Below are positions 1-8,193 of a DNA stretch of 64,000 nucleotides, one piece after another. Numbering within the stretch: the stretch's first letter is position 1; every line of letters begins with the position of its first letter. Location: assembly GCF_006974105.1 (NCBI RefSeq), contig NZ_CP036282.1:2852001-2916000 (forward strand), written 5' to 3'. Under the pieces are notes generated by a model. That model did no database searches. It was not told the DNA's origin and was given only the letters and a program-made list of their open reading frames with translations. This DNA comes from Rhodoferax aquaticus (GTDB lineage Bacteria > Pseudomonadota > Gammaproteobacteria > Burkholderiales > Burkholderiaceae_C). The position numbers and the translations under genes were made by a program.

Positions 1-1
1 T

Positions 2-658
2 CACTTGGAAGGTCGCATCAAAGAAGTGCGCCACCAAGCATCCGAGGCGCAACTCAAGCTGCTCCAAACCCAGCTAGAGCCGCATATGCTCTTTAACACC
101 TTGGCCAACTTGCGAGCCTTGATCAGCGTAGACCCTGCGCGGGCGCAAACGATGCTGGACCATATGGTGGCCTACCTACGTGCCACTTTGAATGCGTCGA
201 GGGCTACCGCCCACCCCTTGCAAGCGGAGTTTCAACGGCTGCGTGACTACTTAGAGCTCATGGCCGTTCGCATGGGCCCCCGTTTGCGCTATACCTTGGA
301 CCTCCCCGCAGAGCTGGAACAATTGGCCGTGCCCACCCTGCTCTTGCAACCCTTGGTCGAGAATGCCATCAAGCACGGCCTTGAGCCCCAGGTGGCCGGT
401 GGCAGCATCCTGGTACGCGCGCGGCAACACCAAGGGGTGGTAACGCTTGAGGTGACCGACACCGGCGTAGGCTTGTCAAACAGCGCCCCTCAGCTGACGT
501 CTAACGACACAAGCAGCCCCGGCACTGGCTTTGGTTTAGCCCAAGTGCATGAGCGCCTAGCCACCGTCTACGGGCCGCGGGCTGCTATGCAAATAGAAGC
601 AGTACCCACAGGTGGCACGCGCGTGAGCGTGACATTTCCCAGCCCTTCCACTCCCTGA
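2..658 (+). CDS. LytS-type sensor histidine kinase, 5'-truncated
   Basis: C-terminal part of a sensor kinase of the LytS/YehU type (His_kinase plus HATPase_c). The reading frame is open to the left edge, so the N-terminal sensor and membrane part lies outside the window. The phospho-acceptor is the His in LEPHMLFNTLANL, about 27 residues into the visible part. The N box LVENAIKHGL and G box DTGVGL follow near residues 118-155, so the catalytic half is complete. It stops 9 bases before a LytTR response regulator on the same strand, its likely phosphotransfer partner. What it senses cannot be told from the visible part. Confidence 0.9.
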   Translation, partial: HLEGRIKEVRHQASEAQLKLLQTQLEPHMLFNTLANLRALISVDPARAQTMLDHMVAYLRATLNASRATAHPLQAEFQRLRDYLELMAVRMGPRLRYTLDLPAELEQLAVPTLLLQPLVENAIKHGLEPQVAGGSILVRARQHQGVVTLEVTDTGVGLSNSAPQLTSNDTSSPGTGFGLAQVHERLATVYGPRAAMQIEAVPTGGTRVSVTFPSPSTP

Positions 659-667
659 GAGGCGTCC

Positions 668-1498
668 ATGAGCCCTTGCGCCCTGATTGCAGAAGACGAA
701 CCCCTCTTGGCCGCCGCGCTACAAGCCGACTTGTCGCGGGTGTGGCCCGAGCTACGCGTGCTAGGTATTGCTGGCGATGGCGTGAGCGCTGTTGAGCAGG
801 CCCTCACATTGCGCCCTGACATCCTGTTCTTTGACATTCGCATGCCGGGCCAAACCGGATTGGATGCAGCCATAGAACTGGCCGATCTGTGGGACAGCCA
901 CGCACCGCAGGGCAAGCCATTTCCGCAGCTGGTGTTTGTCACTGCCTACGACCAGTACGCAGTTCAAGCGTTTGACGCCCAAGCCGTGGACTATCTGCTC
1001 AAACCCGTGCAAGCCGATCGTTTACTCAAAACAGTGCAAAAACTGCAGCTAGCGCTCGTCAAACCTGCGCAAGAAGCTATCAATTTTGAAGCAACCATCC
1101 ATCAGTTGCGCCACCTCATGGGCGCAGGCCTTGGTTCACCCAGCGCGGCCGGTGCCCCCGCCACGGCCACGCCAACGCTGACCGTGATACAGGCCAGTGT
1201 AGGCACCAGTATCCGCATGGTGCCCATCGCCGAGGTGGTGTACTTTGAAGCGGCTGACAAATATGTGCGCGTGCTCACGGCTAGCCAGGAGTACCTGATT
1301 CGCACCCCCCTCAAAGAACTGCTGCCCCAACTGGACAGCCAAGCCTTTTGGCAAATTCACCGCGGCACCGTGGTGAACGCGAGCCAGATTGACGCCGTCC
1401 ACCGTGACGAGGCTGGCAAGTTGCACCTGCGCCTGCGCACTCGCACTGAAAAGCTGACGGTTAGCCGCCTGTACGCGCACTTGTTCAAGGCCATGTAA
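668..1498 (+). CDS. LytR/AlgR-family response regulator (REC-LytTR)
   Basis: Two-domain response regulator of 276 residues. The receiver has the acidic pocket AEDEP (9-13), phospho-acceptor Asp56 in FFDIRMP and the conserved Lys112 in YLLKPV. After a linker rich in Ala, Pro and Thr, a LytTR DNA-binding domain fills about residues 170-275 (VVYFEAADKYVRV, FWQIHRGTVVNASQI). It is translationally close to the upstream LytS-type kinase. LytTR proteins usually bind paired direct repeats near -35; the target here is unknown. Confidence 0.93.
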   Translation: MSPCALIAEDEPLLAAALQADLSRVWPELRVLGIAGDGVSAVEQALTLRPDILFFDIRMPGQTGLDAAIELADLWDSHAPQGKPFPQLVFVTAYDQYAVQAFDAQAVDYLLKPVQADRLLKTVQKLQLALVKPAQEAINFEATIHQLRHLMGAGLGSPSAAGAPATATPTLTVIQASVGTSIRMVPIAEVVYFEAADKYVRVLTASQEYLIRTPLKELLPQLDSQAFWQIHRGTVVNASQIDAVHRDEAGKLHLRLRTRTEKLTVSRLYAHLFKAM

Positions 1499-1575
1499 GC
1501 CTCTGTCACCCACGGCACAGCGGTTTCTGGGATGATGGCGACACCCACACATCCACGCCATTTGCGCAGCCTGCC

Positions 1576-2241
1576 ATGACCGCATTGACCGCTTTGTCTG
1601 ACTTGCCCTTGTTCCCCTTGGGTACGGTGCTGTTTCCTGGCGGGTACCTGCCGCTGCAGATCTTTGAAGTTCGCTACTTGGACATGGTGAAACGTTGCCA
1701 TGCCAACGGCACCCCCTTTGGGATCGTCAGCCTGACCCAAGGGAGTGAAGTACGACGGCGCGACTCCAGTGCCCCCACTGGCGATGGTTTTGCCCATGAG
1801 AAGTTTGAGTCGGTAGGCACCTTGGCGCGCATTGACCGCCTGGACGCGCCCAACCCAGGCCTGCTGGTCATCCAGTGTCGTGGCATGCAACGATTTCGCA
1901 GGCAACAGACAACACAACTCAAACACGGCTTATGGACGGCCCAGGTAGAGCTGCTAGCTGACGACCAACCGGTGCCCATTCCTGAAGATTTGCAGCCCGT
2001 GGCCGATGCGCTGGAGGCGGTGCTAGACACGCTGAAGTCGCGCACGGTCGATATAAGCCAACTCCCGCTGCAGCCGCCCTACCAGTTTGACAACTGTGCT
2101 TGGGTGGCTAACCGCTGGTGCGAACTCCTTCCTATGGCGCTAGCGCAAAGGCAAAACCTCATGGCCTTGGACAACCCGCTGCTGCGTTTGGAACTGGTCA
2201 GCGACATGCTGGAGCGCGACTCCGAACCACCTCAGGCCTAA
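1576..2241 (+). CDS. LON-substrate-binding-domain protein (LonN, peptidase-S16-like)
   Basis: A 221-residue stand-alone LON substrate-binding domain. The family start is clear in LPLFPLGTVLFPGGYLPLQIFE (residues 10-31), followed by the usual beta-rich body and a helical C-terminal part (SDMLERD). There is no AAA+ or serine/lysine peptidase part, so it is not a Lon protease. Such proteins are common in betaproteobacteria and their role is unsettled. It starts about 77 bases after the LytTR regulator and converges on the minus-strand operon that ends at 2288. Confidence 0.88.
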   Translation: MTALTALSDLPLFPLGTVLFPGGYLPLQIFEVRYLDMVKRCHANGTPFGIVSLTQGSEVRRRDSSAPTGDGFAHEKFESVGTLARIDRLDAPNPGLLVIQCRGMQRFRRQQTTQLKHGLWTAQVELLADDQPVPIPEDLQPVADALEAVLDTLKSRTVDISQLPLQPPYQFDNCAWVANRWCELLPMALAQRQNLMALDNPLLRLELVSDMLERDSEPPQA

Positions 2242-2287
2242 GCCGTACGCTGGGCGCGGCTTTGCCTAAGCCGCTCAAACGATGGGC

Positions 2288-3604
2288 TTAGAACGACCAG
2301 TTGGCATGCACGTACGCCGTTTGCTGGGTCGGAAGCTGGACCATCACCGCAGTACCAGGTCCGCCATAGCTGCGCACGCCTGCTTGCACTTGCATACGGT
2401 CCCCCTGCCACACCACAGATGCTGACACCGCCTGCCCTTGGTCGGCAGGGGTGTAGAGCACATCCACAGCGGGAGTCCAGGCGCCCTGCACCCAACTGGC
2501 CCGCACAAAGACGTTGCTTCGGCGCAAGCTGCTGGACGCGCCAAACGCCTCGGCCTGCCAAGCCAAATTGCCCGCCACCGCACTGGCGGGAGCGCCCATC
2601 GTAGCGAAGCGCTGTAGCTGGGCATTGCGCGCACCCCATGCGTCCCACTGGTCATCGGACAGCGCTGAGCCGTCCCACCACGCCTCAGCCAGCACGCTGA
2701 ACTGACTCACATGGGTCCAGGTGCCGCCCACCAAAGCCTGCGCCACGTCTTGCAAGCGGCTGGCTTGCCAAGGGTTGGTGCTCAGCACCCCGTTGATCTG
2801 GCTCCCAGTTGCCATGGCTTTGCTGTCGACTTGCCGGGCGTAGCGGGCCGAGGCATGCAGCTCCACCGCATCACTGGCCACCCAGGCCACGGCAGCGCCC
2901 ACGCTGGCACCGGTGTGTTGCCCCGCCCGGGCAAATGCATGCCAGTCCACCGCACCATCGCGCAAGTAAGCGCGAGCGGCCAGCGCTGCCTCTTGCGCGC
3001 CCAGCGCATCTATGGTGTTGACTGGGTTGACGGCCACAAGAGACCACGCTGAGTCAGCGTTAAACCGCTCTGCGGTCAACACAGGGCGGCCAATGGACGT
3101 GGTGCTGACCAAGGTGCGTCGCTCTTCTTGCTGCACCAGGTCATTGGGGCGAAAGGCGTAGCCCACGTCCCACGACACGATCTTCTTGCCTGCGCTGAAC
3201 TGCCATGCCCCGGCGTCGTGCGAGGCATACACCTCATTCATCCACGATTGGTTTTGCACCTGGGCGTTTTGCGCAGATGCGCCCTGCAAAGACTGGTGCT
3301 GCACAGTAGCCACTGAGGTGAAACCGTGCCCACGGGCCCTGAGCTCCGCCTCCGCAGTGGCACCCGGGGTGGCCACCACAGCCGTGCCTGCCTGCACAGC
3401 GTTAGCCATGGCCAAGGGCCCTGCATCCGCAACCCGGGGTTGCGCCCATTGCGTACGGAGCTGGCCACTGGCGTCCCATGCGCCAACGGATGTGGAGAGC
3501 GGTTCAGCCTCACTGTTGGCAGTGCCTTGGGCATGTGCCACCAGTGCGCTGAGGCTGGCACACAGCAAGAACAGGCGTAGTTGGCGTTTGGGGCTGAGCA
3601 GCAT
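2288..3604 (-). CDS. Predicted outer-membrane beta-barrel protein, last gene of ABC export operon
   Basis: The start at 3604 (MLLSPKRQLRLFLL) gives 438 residues with a signal peptide ending near AHAQG; the longer frame adds 16 residues with no signal character. The mature part is rich in alternating aromatic and polar residues (WMNEVYASHDAGAWQFSAGK, WDVGYAFRPNDLVQ) and ends in HANWSF, a C-terminal aromatic as in outer-membrane barrels. It begins 2 bases after the stop of the LolA-like gene, so the two are coupled. In many proteobacteria a barrel of this kind follows a LolA-like protein and an FtsX-type ABC transporter. Cargo is unknown. Confidence 0.72.
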   Translation of the reverse strand: MLLSPKRQLRLFLLCASLSALVAHAQGTANSEAEPLSTSVGAWDASGQLRTQWAQPRVADAGPLAMANAVQAGTAVVATPGATAEAELRARGHGFTSVATVQHQSLQGASAQNAQVQNQSWMNEVYASHDAGAWQFSAGKKIVSWDVGYAFRPNDLVQQEERRTLVSTTSIGRPVLTAERFNADSAWSLVAVNPVNTIDALGAQEAALAARAYLRDGAVDWHAFARAGQHTGASVGAAVAWVASDAVELHASARYARQVDSKAMATGSQINGVLSTNPWQASRLQDVAQALVGGTWTHVSQFSVLAEAWWDGSALSDDQWDAWGARNAQLQRFATMGAPASAVAGNLAWQAEAFGASSSLRRSNVFVRASWVQGAWTPAVDVLYTPADQGQAVSASVVWQGDRMQVQAGVRSYGGPGTAVMVQLPTQQTAYVHANWSF

Positions 3605-3606
3605 GC

Positions 3607-4389
3607 TTATTCCAGGTTCGGGGTTTTGACCAAAAACATGGGGTTGAGCCAAGTCTCAGGCACCACACGGTCTTTGCGACTGAGGTAGCGCACATGGGTG
3701 GTCTTGTGGTTGCTTACCTTGTCGGCCAGCACCATCTCCGTGACCATGGTCGGTGCACTGGGCTTATCGGTCACAAAGGTCGCTTGCTTCGCCAATTTGT
3801 CCGAGAGCACGTACAAATCTGCCTTGATGGGTTCAAACCGGGCCTTGCCCACCCACAACTCAATGCGTTGGTAAGTCACCCCTTTGCGTGCCGCAGCCAA
3901 GCTGAGGTGCCAGCAGATTTTGGTGGGACTGCCTGCCGCCTCGCAAGGCTCTTCACCCAGGAGCGTGCCGGTGTAGTCGTCTGCCCAACTCAAGGTGGCC
4001 ACATCGCCGGTGGACGCATCGCCCAAGAGCTTTTGCATCGGCGTGATGCGCAAGGGGCGCTGGCTGTTGGGCATCAGCAACCAAAAATCATCGCCCAGCA
4101 TCAGCACCTTTTGGCCTTTTTCGGCGGGGCTTTGCATCAGCACCAAAGACTGGCGCTTGGCTTGCGCAAACACGGTATAGCGGCGCTCTTTGTCTTGGGA
4201 CCCATCGGCATTGAGCACCGTGATCTGCGTTTCCACCTGCAAGTTGTCAGCACTGGCGCGAAACTTGTCCGCCGCTTTCAACATGGTGGCCACGTCAGGG
4301 GTTTGGGCCAGGGCCCCGCCGGGTAGCGCAGCAGCGAGCACTGCGGCCACAAGCCAAGGAGGTGCGAATTTCATAAACATGTCTTTCAA
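3607..4389 (-). CDS. Outer-membrane lipoprotein-sorting (LolA-like) periplasmic protein
   Basis: A 260-residue secreted protein. An N-terminal hydrophobic stretch (WLVAAVLAAALPGGALAQ) is a signal peptide with cleavage near residue 28. The body matches the LolA-like family that travels with MMPL or FtsX exporters (ERRYTVFAQAKRQSLVLM, KGQKVLMLGDDFWLLMP, IELWVGKARFEPIKADLYVLS). It probably carries a hydrophobic cargo across the periplasm, by analogy with LolA and LolB. It lies between the permease (12 bases upstream) and the barrel gene (2 bases downstream). A second in-frame ATG at 4374 is an alternative start. Confidence 0.83.
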   Translation of the reverse strand: MKDMFMKFAPPWLVAAVLAAALPGGALAQTPDVATMLKAADKFRASADNLQVETQITVLNADGSQDKERRYTVFAQAKRQSLVLMQSPAEKGQKVLMLGDDFWLLMPNSQRPLRITPMQKLLGDASTGDVATLSWADDYTGTLLGEEPCEAAGSPTKICWHLSLAAARKGVTYQRIELWVGKARFEPIKADLYVLSDKLAKQATFVTDKPSAPTMVTEMVLADKVSNHKTTHVRYLSRKDRVVPETWLNPMFLVKTPNLE

Positions 4390-4401
4390 AAAGGGCTGGA
4401 G

Positions 4402-5703
4402 TTAGGTGTGCGCCAAGGCTTGCACCACGGGCATGTTCACGGTTTTGCGTGCCACCCAGGCCGAGGCCAGCATGGTGAGCGCCACCATGGCAGCAATGGT
4501 GGCCAGGTACATCGTCGGTTCAATGGAAATGCTCAAGGGGTAGCCCTTGGTACTGCCGGGGGGTGGGGGCATCTCTACCGGCACCAGGTACAAGAACACG
4601 CTCACCCCAAGCGAAATGGCCGCACCACTCAAGGCCCCTACACCGCCCAACACCATGCCCTCTAGCGACAAGGTGGTAAGCAGCTGTTGGGGCAAGGTAC
4701 CCATGGCGCGCAACGTGCCAATCTCGCGGGTGCGCTCGATGATGGCCATCGACATGGCGTTGGTCACCACAAACACCACAATCAAGCCAATGATGGCCCC
4801 CAGCGCACCAAAGATGCGGTTGTACAAATCCCGCACCGACTTGTAGAAGAAGGCTTGGTCCTCCCAAGTCTGCACCGTCAATGTGGGGTTGGCTGCGGCC
4901 ATGCGCGCCTGTGCAGGCTGGGTCTGCTCCATGCGGGTGAGAAACACCCCCACCGTAGACACCTTTTGGCTGTTGAGCAGCTTTTGCGCAGTGGCAATGT
5001 CGGCATAGACCAAGCGCTTATCCACCTCAGGAACGCCGGTAGAGAAAACGCCTTTGACCCGCACATCCAGTGCGTTAAGTGCACCGTCAGAGGTGCTGGC
5101 CAACAAGGTCAGGCTGCTGCCCGGCTGGGCTTTGAGGTTGCGGGCCAAGGCATCCCCCATCATGATCTCTGGCTCTGCCACACCGCTGGCCAACACATCG
5201 CCAGCGCGCATGCTCAGAAATGGGCCTTTGACCGAAAACTCGGAGTCCGGCTCTACGCCCAAGCCCATCATCACCACCGATTTGTCGCCATTGCTAATCA
5301 GCCCACTGAACTCCACACGCGGCAACACCGAGCGCACCTGAGGGTCTGCCAACAAGCGCTCGCGCAATGCGGCAACGTTCTCTAGCCCATGTTGCAAAGG
5401 GGTGTCTTCCTCACTCGTGAACTGGGCAGGCTGGCCCAGTACCAAATGGCCAGACTGGCGGGCTGCCGCCTCAGCCAACGACTGGTAAGTAAACAAGGCA
5501 AAGCCCCCGGCCAACAAAATGCCAGCGGTGCCCAGTGCTGCAATCGACACGGTCACCAAGGACCGGCGGCGGTTACGCAGCGTGTTTTGCCACGCAAATT
5601 TCAACCACATAAGGGTTAAGCCGCTGGGCCGCCCCAAGGCTGAACGCGCCCCCTCGGGGGGCAGAGCGCCACGCGCAGCGGGCGAACGTGGGGGCATATT
5701 CAT
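4402..5703 (-). CDS. FtsX/LolCE-type ABC transporter permease
   Basis: A 433-residue membrane protein with the MacB/LolC plan: one N-terminal transmembrane segment after WQNTLRNRRRS, a large periplasmic domain (about 75-290) and three C-terminal transmembrane segments of the FtsX domain (IFGALGAIIGLIVVFVVTNA onward). The ATG at 5703 overlaps the ATPase stop by 4 bases. The first 31 codons include a G+C-rich hairpin stretch that looks like a dispersed repeat, and the protein could really begin at the Met at 5610 (MWLKFAW), where family similarity starts. Neither start has a good ribosome-binding site. Confidence 0.88.
   Translation of the reverse strand: MNMPPRSPAARGALPPEGARSALGRPSGLTLMWLKFAWQNTLRNRRRSLVTVSIAALGTAGILLAGGFALFTYQSLAEAAARQSGHLVLGQPAQFTSEEDTPLQHGLENVAALRERLLADPQVRSVLPRVEFSGLISNGDKSVVMMGLGVEPDSEFSVKGPFLSMRAGDVLASGVAEPEIMMGDALARNLKAQPGSSLTLLASTSDGALNALDVRVKGVFSTGVPEVDKRLVYADIATAQKLLNSQKVSTVGVFLTRMEQTQPAQARMAAANPTLTVQTWEDQAFFYKSVRDLYNRIFGALGAIIGLIVVFVVTNAMSMAIIERTREIGTLRAMGTLPQQLLTTLSLEGMVLGGVGALSGAAISLGVSVFLYLVPVEMPPPPGSTKGYPLSISIEPTMYLATIAAMVALTMLASAWVARKTVNMPVVQALAHT
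5618..5698. repeat. G+C-rich hairpin tract inside the permease 5' end
   Basis: The stretch holds CCCCCTCGGGGGG-type self-complementary sequence (near 5650-5664) flanked by GC runs, and encodes the low-complexity peptide PPEGARSALGRPSG in the permease frame. Similar tracts sit between genes in other Comamonadaceae genomes as I remember them, so it may be a repeat that has been read through in frame. No second copy was found in this window. Confidence 0.4.
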
Positions 5704-6383
5704 AACAATCTCCCATCCAACAAGGCCAAGACCCGGTCGCAGCGCTGGGTCAAGCGGCTGTCGTGGGTGGCAATCACAAAGGCTGCGCCCTCGGCATGGC
5801 CGAGTTCGCGCATCAGGTTCAGCACTTGCTCCGCCGTTGCGGAGTCCAGGCTGGCTGTGGGTTCGTCCGCAATGACCAAGCGGGGCCGCTTTACCAAGGC
5901 GCGTGCAATGGCCACGCGCTGGCGTTGCCCGCCCGAAAGTGCATCGGGCAGGTGGTCTGCGTGCTCTAGCAGCCCCACCGCTTCCAGCTGTTTGGCTACA
6001 CGCTGTCGGCGCTGCGCAGGCGGCACACCCGCCAAGAACAGGGGGTAATCCACGTTCTCAGCCACCGTCATCACGGGTACCAAGTTAAAGCTTTGGAACA
6101 CAAAGCCCATGGCGTCACGCCGCAGCAAGGTGCGCTGCACTTCATCTGCGCCGGTAACGGGTGTGCCGCTAAGCACAATCTCGCCGCTATCGGGCGTGTC
6201 AATCAAGCCGCACATATTGAGAATGGTGCTTTTGCCACTGCCCGAGGGGCCGGTAAGCGCCAGCAGCTCACCGGGCTGCACCACCAGATCCACCCCGCGC
6301 AAGGCGGGCACCACATGCGCCCCAAGCCGGTAGGTTTTGTGCACGCCCTGCAGGGCGATCACCGCAGTTGAACGATGGCTCAT
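5700..6383 (-). CDS. ABC transporter ATP-binding protein (LolD/MacB type)
   Basis: A 227-residue ATPase with the full motif set: Walker A GPSGSGKST (about 39-47), Q-loop FVFQSFNLVPVM, signature LSGGQRQRVAIARAL, Walker B LVIADEPTASLD and the switch His in IATHDSR. The short length and sequence fit the LolD/MacB group that pairs with FtsX-type permeases. It overlaps the permease start by 4 bases and the upstream exported-protein stop by 4 bases, so the operon is tightly coupled. It should power extraction or export at the inner membrane, not import. Confidence 0.94.
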   Translation of the reverse strand: MSHRSTAVIALQGVHKTYRLGAHVVPALRGVDLVVQPGELLALTGPSGSGKSTILNMCGLIDTPDSGEIVLSGTPVTGADEVQRTLLRRDAMGFVFQSFNLVPVMTVAENVDYPLFLAGVPPAQRRQRVAKQLEAVGLLEHADHLPDALSGGQRQRVAIARALVKRPRLVIADEPTASLDSATAEQVLNLMRELGHAEGAAFVIATHDSRLTQRCDRVLALLDGRLL

Positions 6384-7060
6384 GGTGCCAAGGTCTTGAG
6401 TTGAGCACTGGCGGCATCCGCTTGCGGCGCCTTGCTATTGACAACTTCGGTCAAGAACTTGCGCGCATCGGCGGGGCGGCTTTGGGTCTGGGCCAAGGCT
6501 GCTGCCCGCATCCACACAGCGCCACGGAACTCCAATGGACTCTGAGCCAACAAAGGGCTTGCCACCACTTCATCCAGCAACTTGGCACCACGCGCAGCAC
6601 GGTTCATGAAGCCGGGTACCGCCAAGAAGGTATTGGCAGCAATAAAACGCACATCCAAAGCCCCGGGCAAGTCGTGCTGCATGACAGCGTTGTGTGCAGG
6701 GGTCAAAGTCGCCAAAGACTTGTCCAACATGGCCAACCCGTCTTCGCTGTAGCGCATCTTCTTCCAGGGCAACATGGTGGTGGTGGCTTGTAGGGTAGTG
6801 GCAGAACCTGCGTAGGCCATGAGCACAGGGTTTGCTGGCTCTGCTTGAAGCATGGCGGTAAAGGCGGCTACCGCTTTGTCAATCGCCGCGCTGTCGCCCT
6901 TTTGCCCTTGCATATAGGCGGCAAATCCGGCTTGGAACTGCTCTTGCGGCGCTGCATGCGCGCTAGCGCCCATGAGCATGGCTGCAGTCAAGAGCAAGGC
7001 AGCAGGCTTCAGGTTTCGGCCAAGGCTGCCGGAGATGGTGGTTTGGGTGAACGCGAACAT
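6380..7060 (-). CDS. Exported TPR-like protein, first gene of the ABC operon
   Basis: The start at 7060 (MFAFTQTTISG) has GGAG seven bases upstream and gives 226 residues; the longer frame to 7138 adds 26 residues with no such site. An N-terminal hydrophobic segment ends ASAHAAPQEQF, a signal peptide. The rest is helical with repeats of small residues (FAAYMQGQKGDSAAIDKAVAAFTAMLQAEP-type pattern near residues 48-77), suggesting TPR-like folding. I cannot name the family. Its coupling to the ATPase by a 4-base overlap implies a role in the same export system. Confidence 0.72.
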   Translation of the reverse strand: MFAFTQTTISGSLGRNLKPAALLLTAAMLMGASAHAAPQEQFQAGFAAYMQGQKGDSAAIDKAVAAFTAMLQAEPANPVLMAYAGSATTLQATTTMLPWKKMRYSEDGLAMLDKSLATLTPAHNAVMQHDLPGALDVRFIAANTFLAVPGFMNRAARGAKLLDEVVASPLLAQSPLEFRGAVWMRAAALAQTQSRPADARKFLTEVVNSKAPQADAASAQLKTLAP

Positions 7061-7343
7061 AAGTAACTCCAAGCAGTGTTTTGATTGATAAAAGGGATCA
7101 ACAAAACGAAGCGTAAAAGTCAGCGCAATGGCACGCATCCGCCTTGGGACGAAGCAGCAAACCGGGGGCGTGAAATGCAGCGTGGTGGCGCGAGATGCGC
7201 GTCACACAGCGGCTGCAAAAAGCGTTAAAGCCAAACAGTACATGGCAAACGCCTTCCACTTTGCGCGGCTGCTATGAAAAGGTGCACAAAACAGGGCGCA
7301 AGCGCTACTATAGGAAGACCTGCTTTTTGAGAGGAGCAAGCAC

Positions 7344-7937
7344 ATGAGCACCATCACCTACACCTCAGCTGCTAACCATTTGCCAGAAAGCAAAATGCGG
7401 CTGTACCCCACCAAGGTCATCAACATCATTGGCGGCCCTGGGTGCGACAAATCGCTGTTCTCTGCGGCCATCATCTTGCACCTCAACATGAAGCACAAAA
7501 CGGTGGAAACCATCCCCGACTACGCCAAGTCGCTGGTGTGGCAACAAAACTTTGAAGTGCTCAAAAACCAATACTTCATCGCGCAGCGCCAGTTTGAAAT
7601 GCTCAACCTGTTAGACGGGCAAGTGCAGTACCTCATCACCGAGTGCTCTTTGCCCCAAGTGCTGTACTACAACCACAACTACGCCGACAACATTTGCGAC
7701 ATTGCCAAAACGCGCATGCAAATCTTGGAGTGGTACGGCCAGCACAACAACATCAACATCTTGGTAGAGCGTGGCGACAAAAAATACGTGCACACCGGCC
7801 GCTTCCAAGATGAAGAAAGCGCGCGCGCTATTGACCGTGGTTTGCGGGCTCTATTGATCCACGAAGGACTCCCCTTCACCAGCCTGCCGCCAGACATCGA
7901 GGCTATCAACGCATTTGCATCTACCTTGGTTGACTGA
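7344..7937 (+). CDS. Phage-like P-loop ATPase/kinase with altered Walker A
   Basis: A 197-residue protein. The N-terminal VINIIGGPGCDKSLFS (residues 26-41) aligns with the P-loop of a group of phage AAA/NadR-kinase-like proteins that normally read GGPGxGKS. Later blocks also fit that group: YAKSLVWQQ, YFIAQRQFEMLNLLDGQVQYLITECSLP and the arginine in YVHTGRFQDEE. The Gly before the P-loop Lys is Asp here, which should weaken or change nucleotide binding. GAGAGG lies about 10 bases before the ATG. No other phage gene is nearby, so it is a single captured or domesticated gene. Substrate unknown. Confidence 0.7.
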   Translation: MSTITYTSAANHLPESKMRLYPTKVINIIGGPGCDKSLFSAAIILHLNMKHKTVETIPDYAKSLVWQQNFEVLKNQYFIAQRQFEMLNLLDGQVQYLITECSLPQVLYYNHNYADNICDIAKTRMQILEWYGQHNNINILVERGDKKYVHTGRFQDEESARAIDRGLRALLIHEGLPFTSLPPDIEAINAFASTLVD

Positions 7938-8092
7938 GCTCACGCCCATTTTTCACACGAGGGCCTTGCTCATCAAACCATAGCGCACCACACCCGTGCA
8001 CCTTGGGTTTTTTGCACCAATTGCATACACAAGACCCCACACAAATCCCGCTATTGGGATCAAATTGTTTCATGGCTCATTAGTTCTTTGAA

Positions 8093-8098
8093 TACAAT
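8093..8098 (+). promoter_or_regulatory. Possible -10 element for the LivK-type gene
   Basis: TACAAT lies 95 bases upstream of the start codon in an AT-rich stretch. No -35 hexamer at the right spacing is convincing, so this is only a candidate. Confidence 0.3.
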
Positions 8099-8193
8099 AC
8101 GCATATACGGACAAACCTTAAGATGCCAAATCAAAACATCGCTTAAGGTACGCGCCGTGAGTAATTTACTTTCACTTTAAAACTGGAGTTTTT

